NCBI GenBank assembly: GCA_002407925.1
Contig: DHPN01000032.1
Span: forward strand, 1 to 5,110
DNA length: 5,110 bases
Source of the DNA: Atopobiaceae bacterium UBA5363
Lineage (GTDB): Bacteria > Actinomycetota > Coriobacteriia > Coriobacteriales > Atopobiaceae
Direction of reading: 5' to 3'
The notes below the pieces were generated by a model that was not told where the DNA came from, made no database searches, and saw nothing but the letters and a program-made list of their open reading frames with translations. Made by a program: the position numbers and the translations under genes. Shown in pieces: positions 1 through 5,110 of this stretch (its first letter is position 1; every line of letters begins with the position of its first letter).

Positions 1-246
1 CTCGAAAAGGGCACCTAAAGGAAGACGGAGGGTAGGCTAGCCAGAGCACCTAAGAGGTGTGAGATCCTGCAAAAAGCCCTAAGCTAGGCAGAAGGAAGAT
101 AGGGAAGGAAAAAAAGGGGAAGAAAAAGGCGGGCGCACGTACCAGAGCTCTTTTGCCAGTTAGAACGTAGGAAAAAAACCAGCTAGAACACGGAGAAGAC
201 GCAAGCAAAACATGGGAAAACGCAAGAAGGAGCGAAAGAAGCAGCT
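1..246. other. Purine-rich leader upstream of the SGNH gene, no full gene recognised
   Basis: All three forward frames hit a stop within the first 40 bases, so no upstream plus-strand gene tail is evident. The stretch is strongly purine-biased; positions 90-129 contain a single pyrimidine (T100). It holds a small inverted repeat at 47-59 (CACCT, AAG, AGGTG), an 8-base palindrome GGCTAGCC at 35-42 and another, AGAGCTCT, at 144-151. TAGAAC occurs twice, at 161 and 184. I see no convincing -35/-10 pair and recognise no structured RNA. It is presumably the 5' region of the gene starting at 247. Confidence 0.5.
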
Positions 247-250
247 ATGA
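212..250 (+). other. 12-codon basic mini-ORF overlapping the SGNH start
   Basis: The reading frame ATG 212 to TGA 248-250 encodes MGKRKKERKKQL, with eight Lys/Arg out of twelve. Its stop overlaps the next gene's start as ATGA (247-250), the classic layout for translational coupling. It has only a poor ribosome binding site (GGAG at 192-195, 16 bases away). Purine-rich sequence around a ribosome binding site naturally reads as Lys/Arg/Glu codons, so this may be chance. Confidence 0.15.
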
Positions 251-1020
251 AAGGCCCTATCAAGTTCACGACGCTACCGGCAGCTCTTGTGATCCCCAGT
301 CTCATGGCGATTCTTCTCTTGTCTCTAGTCGCATGTGGCAGTAGCAGCTCGGATACATATGGCAGCGCTGACGAAGAAGAAGGGACAGCTATTGTGAGCG
401 ATACTGTTGCGCAGGACGAGGAAAACGTCGAGGCGCCTGAGAAGATAGCTTGCGTCGGGGATTCGATCACCTGGGGATATGGAGTCTATGACACGCGCGA
501 TACGGATTCTTATCCTGCTCAGCTCCAAGCGCTCATAAGCGGCGGAGGCTTTAGCAGCACGGTTGAAAACTACGGGTACAACGGTGCCTGCGCGCTTTCT
601 GATGGCAAGAATCCCTATGTTGACACCCAAGAATACGCAGACTCGCTTGCAAGTGGTGCGAACATGGTTATCTTGATGCTCGGTACGGACGACGCCGCCT
701 CGGTATATTGGGATCAGACCACATATGAAGAGGCGCTGAGCACATTTGTGGAAAGCTATCAATCGATGACCTCCGCGCCTACCGTGGTGCTTATGGTTCC
801 GCCGTCAATCTACTCAGACACGTGGGCAGGCGGTGTATCGGCCGCGGCTGTTTCGCAGATGCAGCAAGGCGTTCGTGACGTTGCAGAGAAATATGGCCTC
901 ACCTGCATCGATCTGGACGCTTTGACCTCAGGGCGCACCGAATGGTTTGCCGATGGCGTCCATCCTAACAAAGAGGGAAATGCGCAGATAGCACAGTATG
1001 TCTACGACACGATTTTGTAG
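247..1020 (+). CDS. Secreted SGNH/GDSL-family hydrolase lipoprotein
   Basis: This 257-residue protein is a probable esterase or deacetylase anchored on the outer face of the membrane. Residues 1-30 form a lipoprotein signal: a hydrophobic segment (about 10-29) ending in lipobox LVAC with Cys30. A Ser-rich then acidic linker follows (about 31-65). The SGNH fold starts with block I GDSIT (71-75, nucleophile Ser73), continues with the Gly of block II near NYGYNGA (108-114), and ends with DGVHPN (236-241), giving catalytic Asp236 and His239. Block III reads LGTDD (145-149), where the family usually has LGTND, so the oxyanion-hole Asn is Asp148. The natural substrate cannot be read; cell-envelope or dietary glycan acyl groups are typical for such lipoproteins. 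The candidate ribosome binding site AAGGAG (227-232) lies a rather long 14 bases before ATG, but no other in-frame start precedes the signal peptide. A hairpin follows the stop directly, suggesting a unit separate from pst. Confidence 0.85.
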   Translation: MKGPIKFTTLPAALVIPSLMAILLLSLVACGSSSSDTYGSADEEEGTAIVSDTVAQDEENVEAPEKIACVGDSITWGYGVYDTRDTDSYPAQLQALISGGGFSSTVENYGYNGACALSDGKNPYVDTQEYADSLASGANMVILMLGTDDAASVYWDQTTYEEALSTFVESYQSMTSAPTVVLMVPPSIYSDTWAGGVSAAAVSQMQQGVRDVAEKYGLTCIDLDALTSGRTEWFADGVHPNKEGNAQIAQYVYDTIL

Positions 1021-1038
1021 CAGCACAATTTTGTGCTG
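1021..1038 (+). terminator. Hairpin directly after the SGNH stop codon, possible terminator
   Basis: CAGCACAA, TT, TTGTGCTG form a perfect inverted repeat beginning at the base after the TAG stop. In RNA, a 6-7 pair stem with a small loop is realistic. No T-run follows, so an intrinsic terminator is not well supported; it could instead stabilise the 3' end of the mRNA. Confidence 0.35.
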
Positions 1039-1062
1039 GCACACGCTGGTAGCCTTCCAACC

Positions 1063-1117
1063 CTGTAATGACATGATCTTGTAACAAATGTAATGCCTCG
1101 GTAAAGCAGTTTTATCT
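1063..1117 (+). promoter_or_regulatory. Candidate pst control region with three TGTAA repeats
   Basis: TGTAA occurs at 1064, 1080 and 1089, and the first and third copies extend to identical TGTAATG. Direct repeats of this general type upstream of pstS are what response regulators of the PhoB/PhoP family bind, though the spacing here (16 and 9 bases) does not match the regular 11-base period. A weak -10-like TTTTAT at 1110-1115 lies downstream, so the repeats could stand in place of a -35 element. It precedes the small ORF at 1136 and pstS. The role is inferred from position and repetition only. Confidence 0.3.
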
Positions 1118-1135
1118 GCTCGTAAGGGCTTGGCG

Positions 1136-1291
1136 ATGAAGACAATCCTCCCTAAAGATGCCCATAGAATGCGTTTAGAAAGCGGACGACCAATACCGAA
1201 AGCCAAAGCCGCCAAGACATGGCAGCCGCAGTCGAAAAATCGGGTCCGCCAGCATCGATCGTCCACGTCCCTTTGGAGGAAGAAGCAATGA
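1136..1291 (+). CDS. Hypothetical 51-residue basic protein or leader peptide coupled to pstS
   Basis: I do not recognise this protein. An ATG at 1136 sits 7 bases after a good ribosome binding site (TAAGGG, 1123-1128) and opens a frame of 51 codons. The TGA at 1289-1291 overlaps the pstS start as ATGA. The product begins MKTILPKDAHR and ends TSLWRKKQ. It has 15 Lys/Arg against 2 acidic residues and no membrane segment or signal peptide. For it: good start signals, an uninterrupted frame and the coupling geometry. Against it: codons such as ATA, TTA, AGA and two CGA that are uncommon in pstC and pstA, no recognised family, and a basic composition that purine-rich untranslated sequence often gives. 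If translated, it could act as a leader that delivers ribosomes to pstS. Confidence 0.3.
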   Translation: MKTILPKDAHRMRLESGRPIPKAKAAKTWQPQSKNRVRQHRSSTSLWRKKQ

Positions 1292-2238
1292 TCAAACAGA
1301 ATGTATCTCGTCGACAGTTTTTAAACCTTATGGGAGCGACATCGGTTGTTGCAGCTGGCCTTGGCCTTGCGGCGTGCGGATCTGGCTCGGCAAGCAGCTC
1401 CTCTGCGGAAGGATCATCCTCGAGCGCATCGACGCTTTCAGGCTCGATTAACTGCACAGGCGCCACATCGTTCCAAACTCTCGTCGAAGACGCCGCGAAC
1501 GCATTCATGGACTCTCACGAGGATGTGACAATTACGATCGGTGCAGGCGGCTCCGGTCAAGGTCTCTCCGACGTGAAGGACGGCACCGCTCAAATAGGCC
1601 GCTCCGACATCTTCGCCGAGCAGAAGCTTGAGGCTTCTGACGCAGCAGCGCTGACCGACAACCAGGTGGCTGTCGTCGGGATGGGCCCGATTGTCAACAG
1701 CGGTGTTGACATCGATGATATCTCAACGGCTGACCTCAAGGGCATCTTTACGGGTGCCATCACTGATTGGAGCCAAGTCTCCGGCTCCAAGACCTCAGGG
1801 GCCATCCAAGTCATCAACCGTAAGGCTGGATCTGGCACGCGGGCCACGTTTGAGCAGGCAGTGCTTCAAGGTGCTACCGTGCCTGACGATTTCAAGCCGG
1901 TCGCCGAGGAGGACTCCTCCGGCACTGTCGTCGAGAAGGTTAACCAGACGGAGAATTCGATTTCTTACCTTGCATTCTCTTATTACGATGACAGCAAGTT
2001 CAAGGCGCTTCCCGTCGACGGTGTCGCTGCCACTAATGAAAACGTTGAGTCTGGAGACTTCAATATTTGGGCTTATGAGCACATGTACACCAAAGATGCT
2101 AACGATGTGACACAGGCCTTCATTGATTATATGCTTTCTGATGACGTGCAAGGTTCTCTCGTCGAAAAGGATGGCTTTATCTCCGTTTCGAAGATGAAAG
2201 TCTCCAAGGACATGGACGGCAACATTACGAAGAGCTAA
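1288..2238 (+). CDS. pstS: Phosphate ABC transporter, substrate-binding lipoprotein PstS
   Basis: PstS captures inorganic phosphate outside the membrane and delivers it to the PstC/PstA channel. The 316-residue protein starts with a twin-arginine lipoprotein signal: SRRQFL (7-12), a hydrophobic stretch, then lipobox LAAC with Cys30. A Ser/Gly/Ala-rich tether (31-49) leads into the periplasmic-binding fold. Family phosphate-site segments are clear: GATSFQTL (58-65), GAGGSGQGL (85-93), IGRSD (103-107) and AGSGTR (180-185), followed by the NSISYLAFSYY segment near the hinge. I chose ATG 1288 because GGAGGA (1275-1280) lies 7 bases upstream and the twin-arginine motif then falls where it should. 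A longer in-frame ATG at 1219 lacks a ribosome binding site and would bury the signal. Its length and order before pstC, pstA and pstB are typical. Expression probably depends on phosphate through the upstream repeats. Confidence 0.95.
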   Translation: MIKQNVSRRQFLNLMGATSVVAAGLGLAACGSGSASSSSAEGSSSSASTLSGSINCTGATSFQTLVEDAANAFMDSHEDVTITIGAGGSGQGLSDVKDGTAQIGRSDIFAEQKLEASDAAALTDNQVAVVGMGPIVNSGVDIDDISTADLKGIFTGAITDWSQVSGSKTSGAIQVINRKAGSGTRATFEQAVLQGATVPDDFKPVAEEDSSGTVVEKVNQTENSISYLAFSYYDDSKFKALPVDGVAATNENVESGDFNIWAYEHMYTKDANDVTQAFIDYMLSDDVQGSLVEKDGFISVSKMKVSKDMDGNITKS

Positions 2239-2252
2239 TCCTTCTCTTATCC

Positions 2253-2282
2253 GGCGGGGTGCCCTATTTTGGGCGCCTCGTC
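2253..2282 (+). terminator. Strong RNA hairpin between pstS and pstC (attenuator or mRNA-stabilising stem)
   Basis: GGCGGGGTGCCC (2253-2264) can pair fully with 2271-2282 around a TATTTT loop. This gives twelve consecutive pairs, three of them G-U, 14 bases after the pstS stop. The 3' side lacks a T-run (it continues ATGGCTTT), so full intrinsic termination is doubtful. Partial termination, or protection of the pstS message from 3' decay, would both raise PstS above PstC/PstA/PstB, as is common in binding-protein transporters. The pairing is read from sequence; the role is inferred. Confidence 0.5.
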
Positions 2283-2284
2283 AT

Positions 2285-2328
2285 GGCTTTGCTAAGGCAA
2301 GGCCTTTGCAAAGGCAGACAGCATGCTG
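2285..2328. repeat. Cluster of overlapping palindromes in the pstS-pstC spacer
   Basis: Three perfect palindromes follow the hairpin closely: AAGGCCTT (2299-2306), GCCTTTGCAAAGGC (2302-2315) and CAGCATGCTG (2319-2328). In addition GGCTTTGC (2285-2292) pairs 7 of 8 with GCAAAGGC (2308-2315), so alternative RNA folds compete. They may be protein-binding sites or RNA structure extending the attenuator; the sequence does not decide. Confidence 0.4.
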
Positions 2329-2369
2329 GGCTCAAACGTCGAAACGCAGTTGGTCGTGCAAGAAGAATG

Positions 2370-2397
2370 CAGCCAGCAGACAGACGGCAGCACACAG
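2370..2397. repeat. Four degenerate heptamers of the form NNNNCAG
   Basis: CAG closes each of four consecutive 7-base units, at 2374, 2381, 2388 and 2395. Ten CAG triplets occur in 2370-2438, far more than base composition predicts. No stop-free reading frame with a ribosome binding site uses this stretch, so a DNA or RNA role or chance remains. The rest of the spacer up to 2453 shows nothing I recognise. Confidence 0.3.
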
Positions 2398-2466
2398 CCA
2401 GATAGATATAGCCAGTTGGGCGCAGCTGATGAGCACAGGGGGCTTTCGCGCACAAGAGGTACCTGA

Positions 2467-2490
2467 ATGGTCAAAAAAGGTTTGCGATGA
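2467..2490 (+). other. Seven-codon mini-ORF (MVKKGLR) overlapping the pstC start
   Basis: ATG 2467 lies 7 bases after AAGAGG (2454-2459), a better ribosome binding site than the one belonging to pstC. The frame ends at TGA 2488-2490, overlapping the pstC ATG as ATGA. A ribosome loaded here would terminate exactly on the pstC start and could reinitiate. The frame is preceded directly by a TGA (2464-2466), so it is no tail of a longer gene. Translation is not proven. Confidence 0.3.
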
Positions 2491-3563
2491 CACAAAAAAA
2501 CGATGAAGAGGCAACTCAAGTGCCTGCAGAGCAGAGTGAGGCCCCGCAATATGAGAATGTGCTGCCAGACCGCATGCCACGACTCTCTATAAAAGGGGAG
2601 GGTAAAGCCGAGGGCGGAGCCGTTTCCAAGGCACGCCTTTCCAAGACGCACGAGAGCCGCAAAACGCACAAGACGCTTCCTAAGCAGCAGCTGGAGCATG
2701 TAGGTCTTGGACTCACAGGTACATGCGTCGCCCTTGTCGCCCTTATTGTGGTAGCGCTTGTCTTTATGGTGTTTCAGCAGGGGCTTACAACCTTTTTTTC
2801 TGATGGTGTCGATTTTGGGGCATTCATCACAGGTCCGCATTGGATCATCGAAGAAGGCCAGTTTGGTGCCCTCCCCTTGATTGTCGGCTCTTTCTCAGTG
2901 ACCTTGCTCTCCACGCTGTTCGCGTTGCCCATTGCTCTGGGGTCGGCGATCTATGTAGTTGAGGTCCAACCTGGCTTCGGCAGGCACGTCTTTCAGCCTC
3001 TCGTTGAGCTCCTTGTGGGCATTCCGTCTGTCGTGTACGGCCTGATCGGTCTTTATGTCGTCAACTCGAGCATGCGCGCCCTCTTCGGGTCGGCGGCTGG
3101 CACGGGCGCCGGCATCTTGTCAGGCGCCATAGTACTTGCCGTGATGATTTTGCCCACTGTCACAACGCTGTCCATTGATGCGTTGGCGGCTGTGCCGAAT
3201 GATTACCGCGAGGGATCCTATGCGCTGGGCTGTACTCGTTGGCAGACCGTGTGGCATGTGGTATTGAAGAGCGCGCGTCCATCGATAATGACGGCGGTCA
3301 TCCTCGGCATGACGCGTGCCTTTGGCGAGACGCTGGCAGTGCAGTTCGTGATCGGCAACGTGGAGAAGTCGATGCCGACGTCACTTCTCGACCCAGCGGC
3401 GACACTGACGACAGCCTTGACCTCGGGACTTGCCAATGCGACGACGGGCTCTGTGCAATACCACGCCCTCTGGTCGCTCGGCATGCTCTTGCTTGGCATG
3501 TCGCTCCTCTTCATTCTCATCATCCACTTGATCGGCAGAAAGGGGGCTAAGGGCAATGACTGA
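2487..3563 (+). CDS. pstC: Phosphate ABC transporter permease PstC
   Basis: PstC is one half of the membrane channel that passes phosphate from PstS into the cell. At 358 residues it is longer than the usual 280-320, because a hydrophilic, charged N-terminal tail of about 70 residues precedes the first membrane segment (about 74-96). Further hydrophobic helices follow, and the EAA-type cytoplasmic loop that docks on the ATPase starts at REGSYALGCTR (241-251) and runs to the SARP sequence. The family sequence FGETLAV follows in the next helix region. The start at 2487 is preceded by weak AAAAGG 6 bases away and is the first in-frame ATG after a stop at 2430-2432; no GTG or TTG lies between. 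A later ATG at residue 30 would shorten the tail. The gene overlaps pstA by 8 bases, consistent with coupled translation. Confidence 0.93.
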   Translation: MTQKNDEEATQVPAEQSEAPQYENVLPDRMPRLSIKGEGKAEGGAVSKARLSKTHESRKTHKTLPKQQLEHVGLGLTGTCVALVALIVVALVFMVFQQGLTTFFSDGVDFGAFITGPHWIIEEGQFGALPLIVGSFSVTLLSTLFALPIALGSAIYVVEVQPGFGRHVFQPLVELLVGIPSVVYGLIGLYVVNSSMRALFGSAAGTGAGILSGAIVLAVMILPTVTTLSIDALAAVPNDYREGSYALGCTRWQTVWHVVLKSARPSIMTAVILGMTRAFGETLAVQFVIGNVEKSMPTSLLDPAATLTTALTSGLANATTGSVQYHALWSLGMLLLGMSLLFILIIHLIGRKGAKGND

Positions 3564-4521
3564 TACCTCAGCTGCTGCTGCCAGCACGTCTGCAAAGCCG
3601 AGCGTCGCGATCCTTGACGTCGACCTCGATGAGCACGCGCGGCGCATTCGCAAACAAGACCGCATCGCTACCATCTTCCTGACGGTGATAGTCGGCTTCG
3701 TCTTGGCTCTGTTGGCGGCACTTGTCATCTACATTCTCGCGCAGGGTCTCCCGGAGGTGCTCACTCCTGGGTTTTTGACCAACTCGCCGCTTGACCGTGA
3801 TAACCCTGGCATCTCCTACGAGCTCTTCGATTCGTTCTATATGCTGTTCGTTACCCTGGTGATCTCAGTTCCCATCTCGTTGGGCGCAGCCATCTTCCTA
3901 GTGGAATATGCGCCAGAGAATTGGGTGACCTCGGCAGCCTCGACAGCGATTGAGACGCTGTCCAGCCTACCCTCGATTGTGGTCGGCATGTTCGGGTCGC
4001 TCTTTTTTGTCGTGTACTGCGGCTGGGGCGTCTCGATCCTTTCCGGCGCCATGGCGCTCACGATGTTCAATATCCCCATCTTAGTCAGGGTCATCCAGCA
4101 GGCTCTACAAGACGTCCCGCGCGTGCAGCGCGACGCCAGCCTTGCGATGGGACTTACGCGCTGGGAGACAACGCGCTCCGTCTTGCTGCCCGCTGCTATG
4201 CCGGCCATCGTGACGGGCATCGTCATTTCAGCTGGCCGCGTCTTTGGCGAAGCCGCGGCGCTTCTGTTCACCTCTGGAGCGGCGCCAGCGCGCCTCAATT
4301 TCGGCAGCCTTGACATTACGAGCCTGCGCAACCCATGGAACATCTTTCGGCAGGCAGAGACGCTTGCCGTGCACATCTACAAGCTCCGCATGGAGCCCAC
4401 GCCAGGCAATGACGCCATCGCTTGGGGCACGGCGGCGGTGCTGATCATCTGCGTGCTGCTGTTCAATGTGGGCGCTCGCATGCTTGGCAAGCACCTTGCG
4501 AAGAAGATGACGAGCGAATGA
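3556..4521 (+). CDS. pstA: Phosphate ABC transporter permease PstA
   Basis: PstA is the second channel subunit and pairs with PstC. The 321-residue protein has a hydrophilic head (1-36, ending in HARRIRKQDR), a first membrane helix (about 37-61), then a periplasmic loop and a helix bundle. The EAA loop reads RDASLAMGLTRWE (192-204), continuing to LLPAAMP, with Asp193 where many relatives have Glu. The conserved RVFGEAAALLFT segment follows. The C-terminal helix ends in a basic tail, HLAKKMTSE. Residues PAPARL/LRNPW-like loops before the last helices fit the PstA subfamily rather than PstC. AAAGGGGG at 3539-3546 lies 9 bases before ATG, inside the end of pstC. The stop overlaps the candidate pstB ATG as ATGA (4518-4521). 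Confidence 0.93.
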   Translation: MTDTSAAAASTSAKPSVAILDVDLDEHARRIRKQDRIATIFLTVIVGFVLALLAALVIYILAQGLPEVLTPGFLTNSPLDRDNPGISYELFDSFYMLFVTLVISVPISLGAAIFLVEYAPENWVTSAASTAIETLSSLPSIVVGMFGSLFFVVYCGWGVSILSGAMALTMFNIPILVRVIQQALQDVPRVQRDASLAMGLTRWETTRSVLLPAAMPAIVTGIVISAGRVFGEAAALLFTSGAAPARLNFGSLDITSLRNPWNIFRQAETLAVHIYKLRMEPTPGNDAIAWGTAAVLIICVLLFNVGARMLGKHLAKKMTSE

Positions 4522-5110
4522 GCGAGGCGAGAGGGGAGAGAAACTTGTCAGATGTGGCTTTGATGCAGAAGCACTGGCCGCATGCGGAGGGCGCTGCGAC
4601 TAAGGCGTCAGCAACGACAAAGTTGCCAGCAACGTTGGAGGCTCCAGCAACGACAAAGGCTCCGGCAACAACGGGAGCCCATCTCTTATCGACCCGCGAC
4701 GTTACGGTGCGCTACGACCTGACAAAGTGTGCTCTTCAGCCAACGAGCCTTGATTTTGACAAAGACCAGGTGACGGCCTTGATAGGTCCGTCCGGCTGTG
4801 GCAAGTCAACTTTTCTGCGCTGCCTCAACCTCATGAACCGGGAGATCCCGAGATGTTGCGTCGATGGGCAAATCTACTACCACGGCCATAACATCAACAC
4901 GAAAGAGGAAAACCTCTTTGACCTTCGTGCATCCATCGGCATGGTGTTCCAACAGCCAGCGCCTTTTCGCAAGTCGATTAGAGAGAACATTATATTTGCC
5001 CCAAAGCGACACGGGCGCATCTCCAGTCGCTCTGCTGCCGACGAGCTTGTTGAGACTTCGCTGCGGCAGGCGGCCCTATGGGATGAGGTCAAAGACAAGC
5101 TCGACCACAG
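4518..5110 (+). CDS. pstB: Phosphate ABC transporter ATPase PstB (3' end beyond window)
   Basis: PstB hydrolyses ATP on the cytoplasmic face to drive PstC/PstA. The 197 complete codons present include the N-terminal beta strands (from about residue 57), Walker A GPSGCGKST (90-98) and the Q-loop MVFQQPAPF with Gln145. They end in ALWDEVKDKLDH, which in this family lies shortly before the LSGGQ signature; signature, Walker B and switch His are outside the window. The core is preceded by about 55 extra residues, absent from typical PstB, that hold a hexapeptide repeat. The start is uncertain. ATG 4518 gives a 4-base overlap with pstA but a poor ribosome binding site. TTG 4545 (residue 10) has GGAG at 4535-4538, 6 bases upstream, and may be the true start. 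Either keeps the repeat region. The reading frame is open to the window end. Confidence 0.92.
   Translation, partial: MSEARGERNLSDVALMQKHWPHAEGAATKASATTKLPATLEAPATTKAPATTGAHLLSTRDVTVRYDLTKCALQPTSLDFDKDQVTALIGPSGCGKSTFLRCLNLMNREIPRCCVDGQIYYHGHNINTKEENLFDLRASIGMVFQQPAPFRKSIRENIIFAPKRHGRISSRSAADELVETSLRQAALWDEVKDKLDH
4590..4679 (+). repeat. 18-base tandem repeat encoding hexapeptides in the PstB extension
   Basis: CAGCAACG recurs at 4609, 4627 and 4645, and a variant at 4663, exactly 18 bases apart and in register with the codons. The encoded units (residues 25-54) follow (P/S)ATTKA, best seen as PATTKA at 43-48. Four units are clear, and a degenerate GAATKA unit precedes them. Ala/Thr/Pro/Lys composition suggests a flexible linker. 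Near-identical DNA units imply recent slippage-type duplication. Confidence 0.75.

Noticed and set aside
1..246. Possible structured RNA gene in the leader
   Set aside because: I recognise none of the conserved cores of RNase P, tmRNA, SRP or common riboswitches, and only short inverted repeats are present.
325..762. Long minus-strand frame opposite the SGNH gene
   Set aside because: It lies wholly inside a gene with clear family motifs, and its product shows no domain or ordered composition.
1105..1120. AGCAG/CTGCT inverted repeat before the small ORF, considered as a terminator or operator
   Set aside because: A 5-pair stem with a 6-base loop is weak and no T-run follows.
1219..1287. A 23-codon upstream extension of pstS from ATG 1219
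   Set aside because: It has no ribosome binding site and would place the twin-arginine signal internally. ATG 1288 has GGAGGA at ideal distance.
2347..2422. CAGTTGG(T/G)CG repeated 66 bases apart in the pstS-pstC spacer
   Set aside because: Two imperfect 10-base copies are easily explained by chance.
2306..2506. Plus-strand 66-codon frame in the pstS-pstC spacer
   Set aside because: It has no ribosome binding site, begins inside a palindrome, overlaps the pstC start out of frame and gives a low-complexity product.
2292..2840. Minus-strand frame of 182 codons across the pstS-pstC spacer and the start of pstC
   Set aside because: It is Cys-, Arg- and Leu-rich with no recognisable domain, and overlaps the clear pstC coding sequence.
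3837..4376. Minus-strand frame of 179 codons opposite pstA
   Set aside because: It is the antisense shadow of a GC-rich membrane protein gene; its product is Met-, Thr- and Arg-rich without domains.

Overview
This window is a phosphate-uptake (Pst) locus, all on the plus strand, preceded by a gene for a secreted SGNH-family lipoprotein. In order it holds a purine-rich leader (1-246), the SGNH/GDSL hydrolase lipoprotein gene (247-1020), a 267-base spacer, pstS (1288-2238), a 248-base structured spacer, pstC (2487-3563), pstA (3556-4521) and the first part of pstB (from 4518, cut by the window end).

The organism looks like a moderate-GC actinobacterium. A member of the Coriobacteriia (Olsenella/Atopobium relatives) would fit: PstS has a twin-arginine lipoprotein signal, the low-complexity regions are Ser/Ala-rich, and genes are tightly overlapped. 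This assignment is an inference from sequence style, not from a marker gene.

PstS would bind phosphate outside the membrane, PstC and PstA would form the channel, and PstB would drive uptake with ATP. pstC-pstA-pstB are tightly coupled by overlaps of 8 and 4 bases. pstS is separated from them by a spacer with a 12-pair RNA hairpin, which suits higher expression of the binding protein than of the permease and ATPase. The spacer before pstS holds three TGTAA repeats, a candidate PhoB/PhoP-type control site.

The core genes are ordinary. The less ordinary features are: a 51-codon basic ORF (1136-1291) with a good ribosome binding site whose stop overlaps the pstS start as ATGA; shorter mini-ORFs arranged the same way before pstC and the SGNH gene; a five-unit hexapeptide repeat in an N-terminal extension of PstB; and an Asp in place of the usual block III Asn of the SGNH hydrolase. 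I found no RNA gene, CRISPR array, insertion sequence or integration site.
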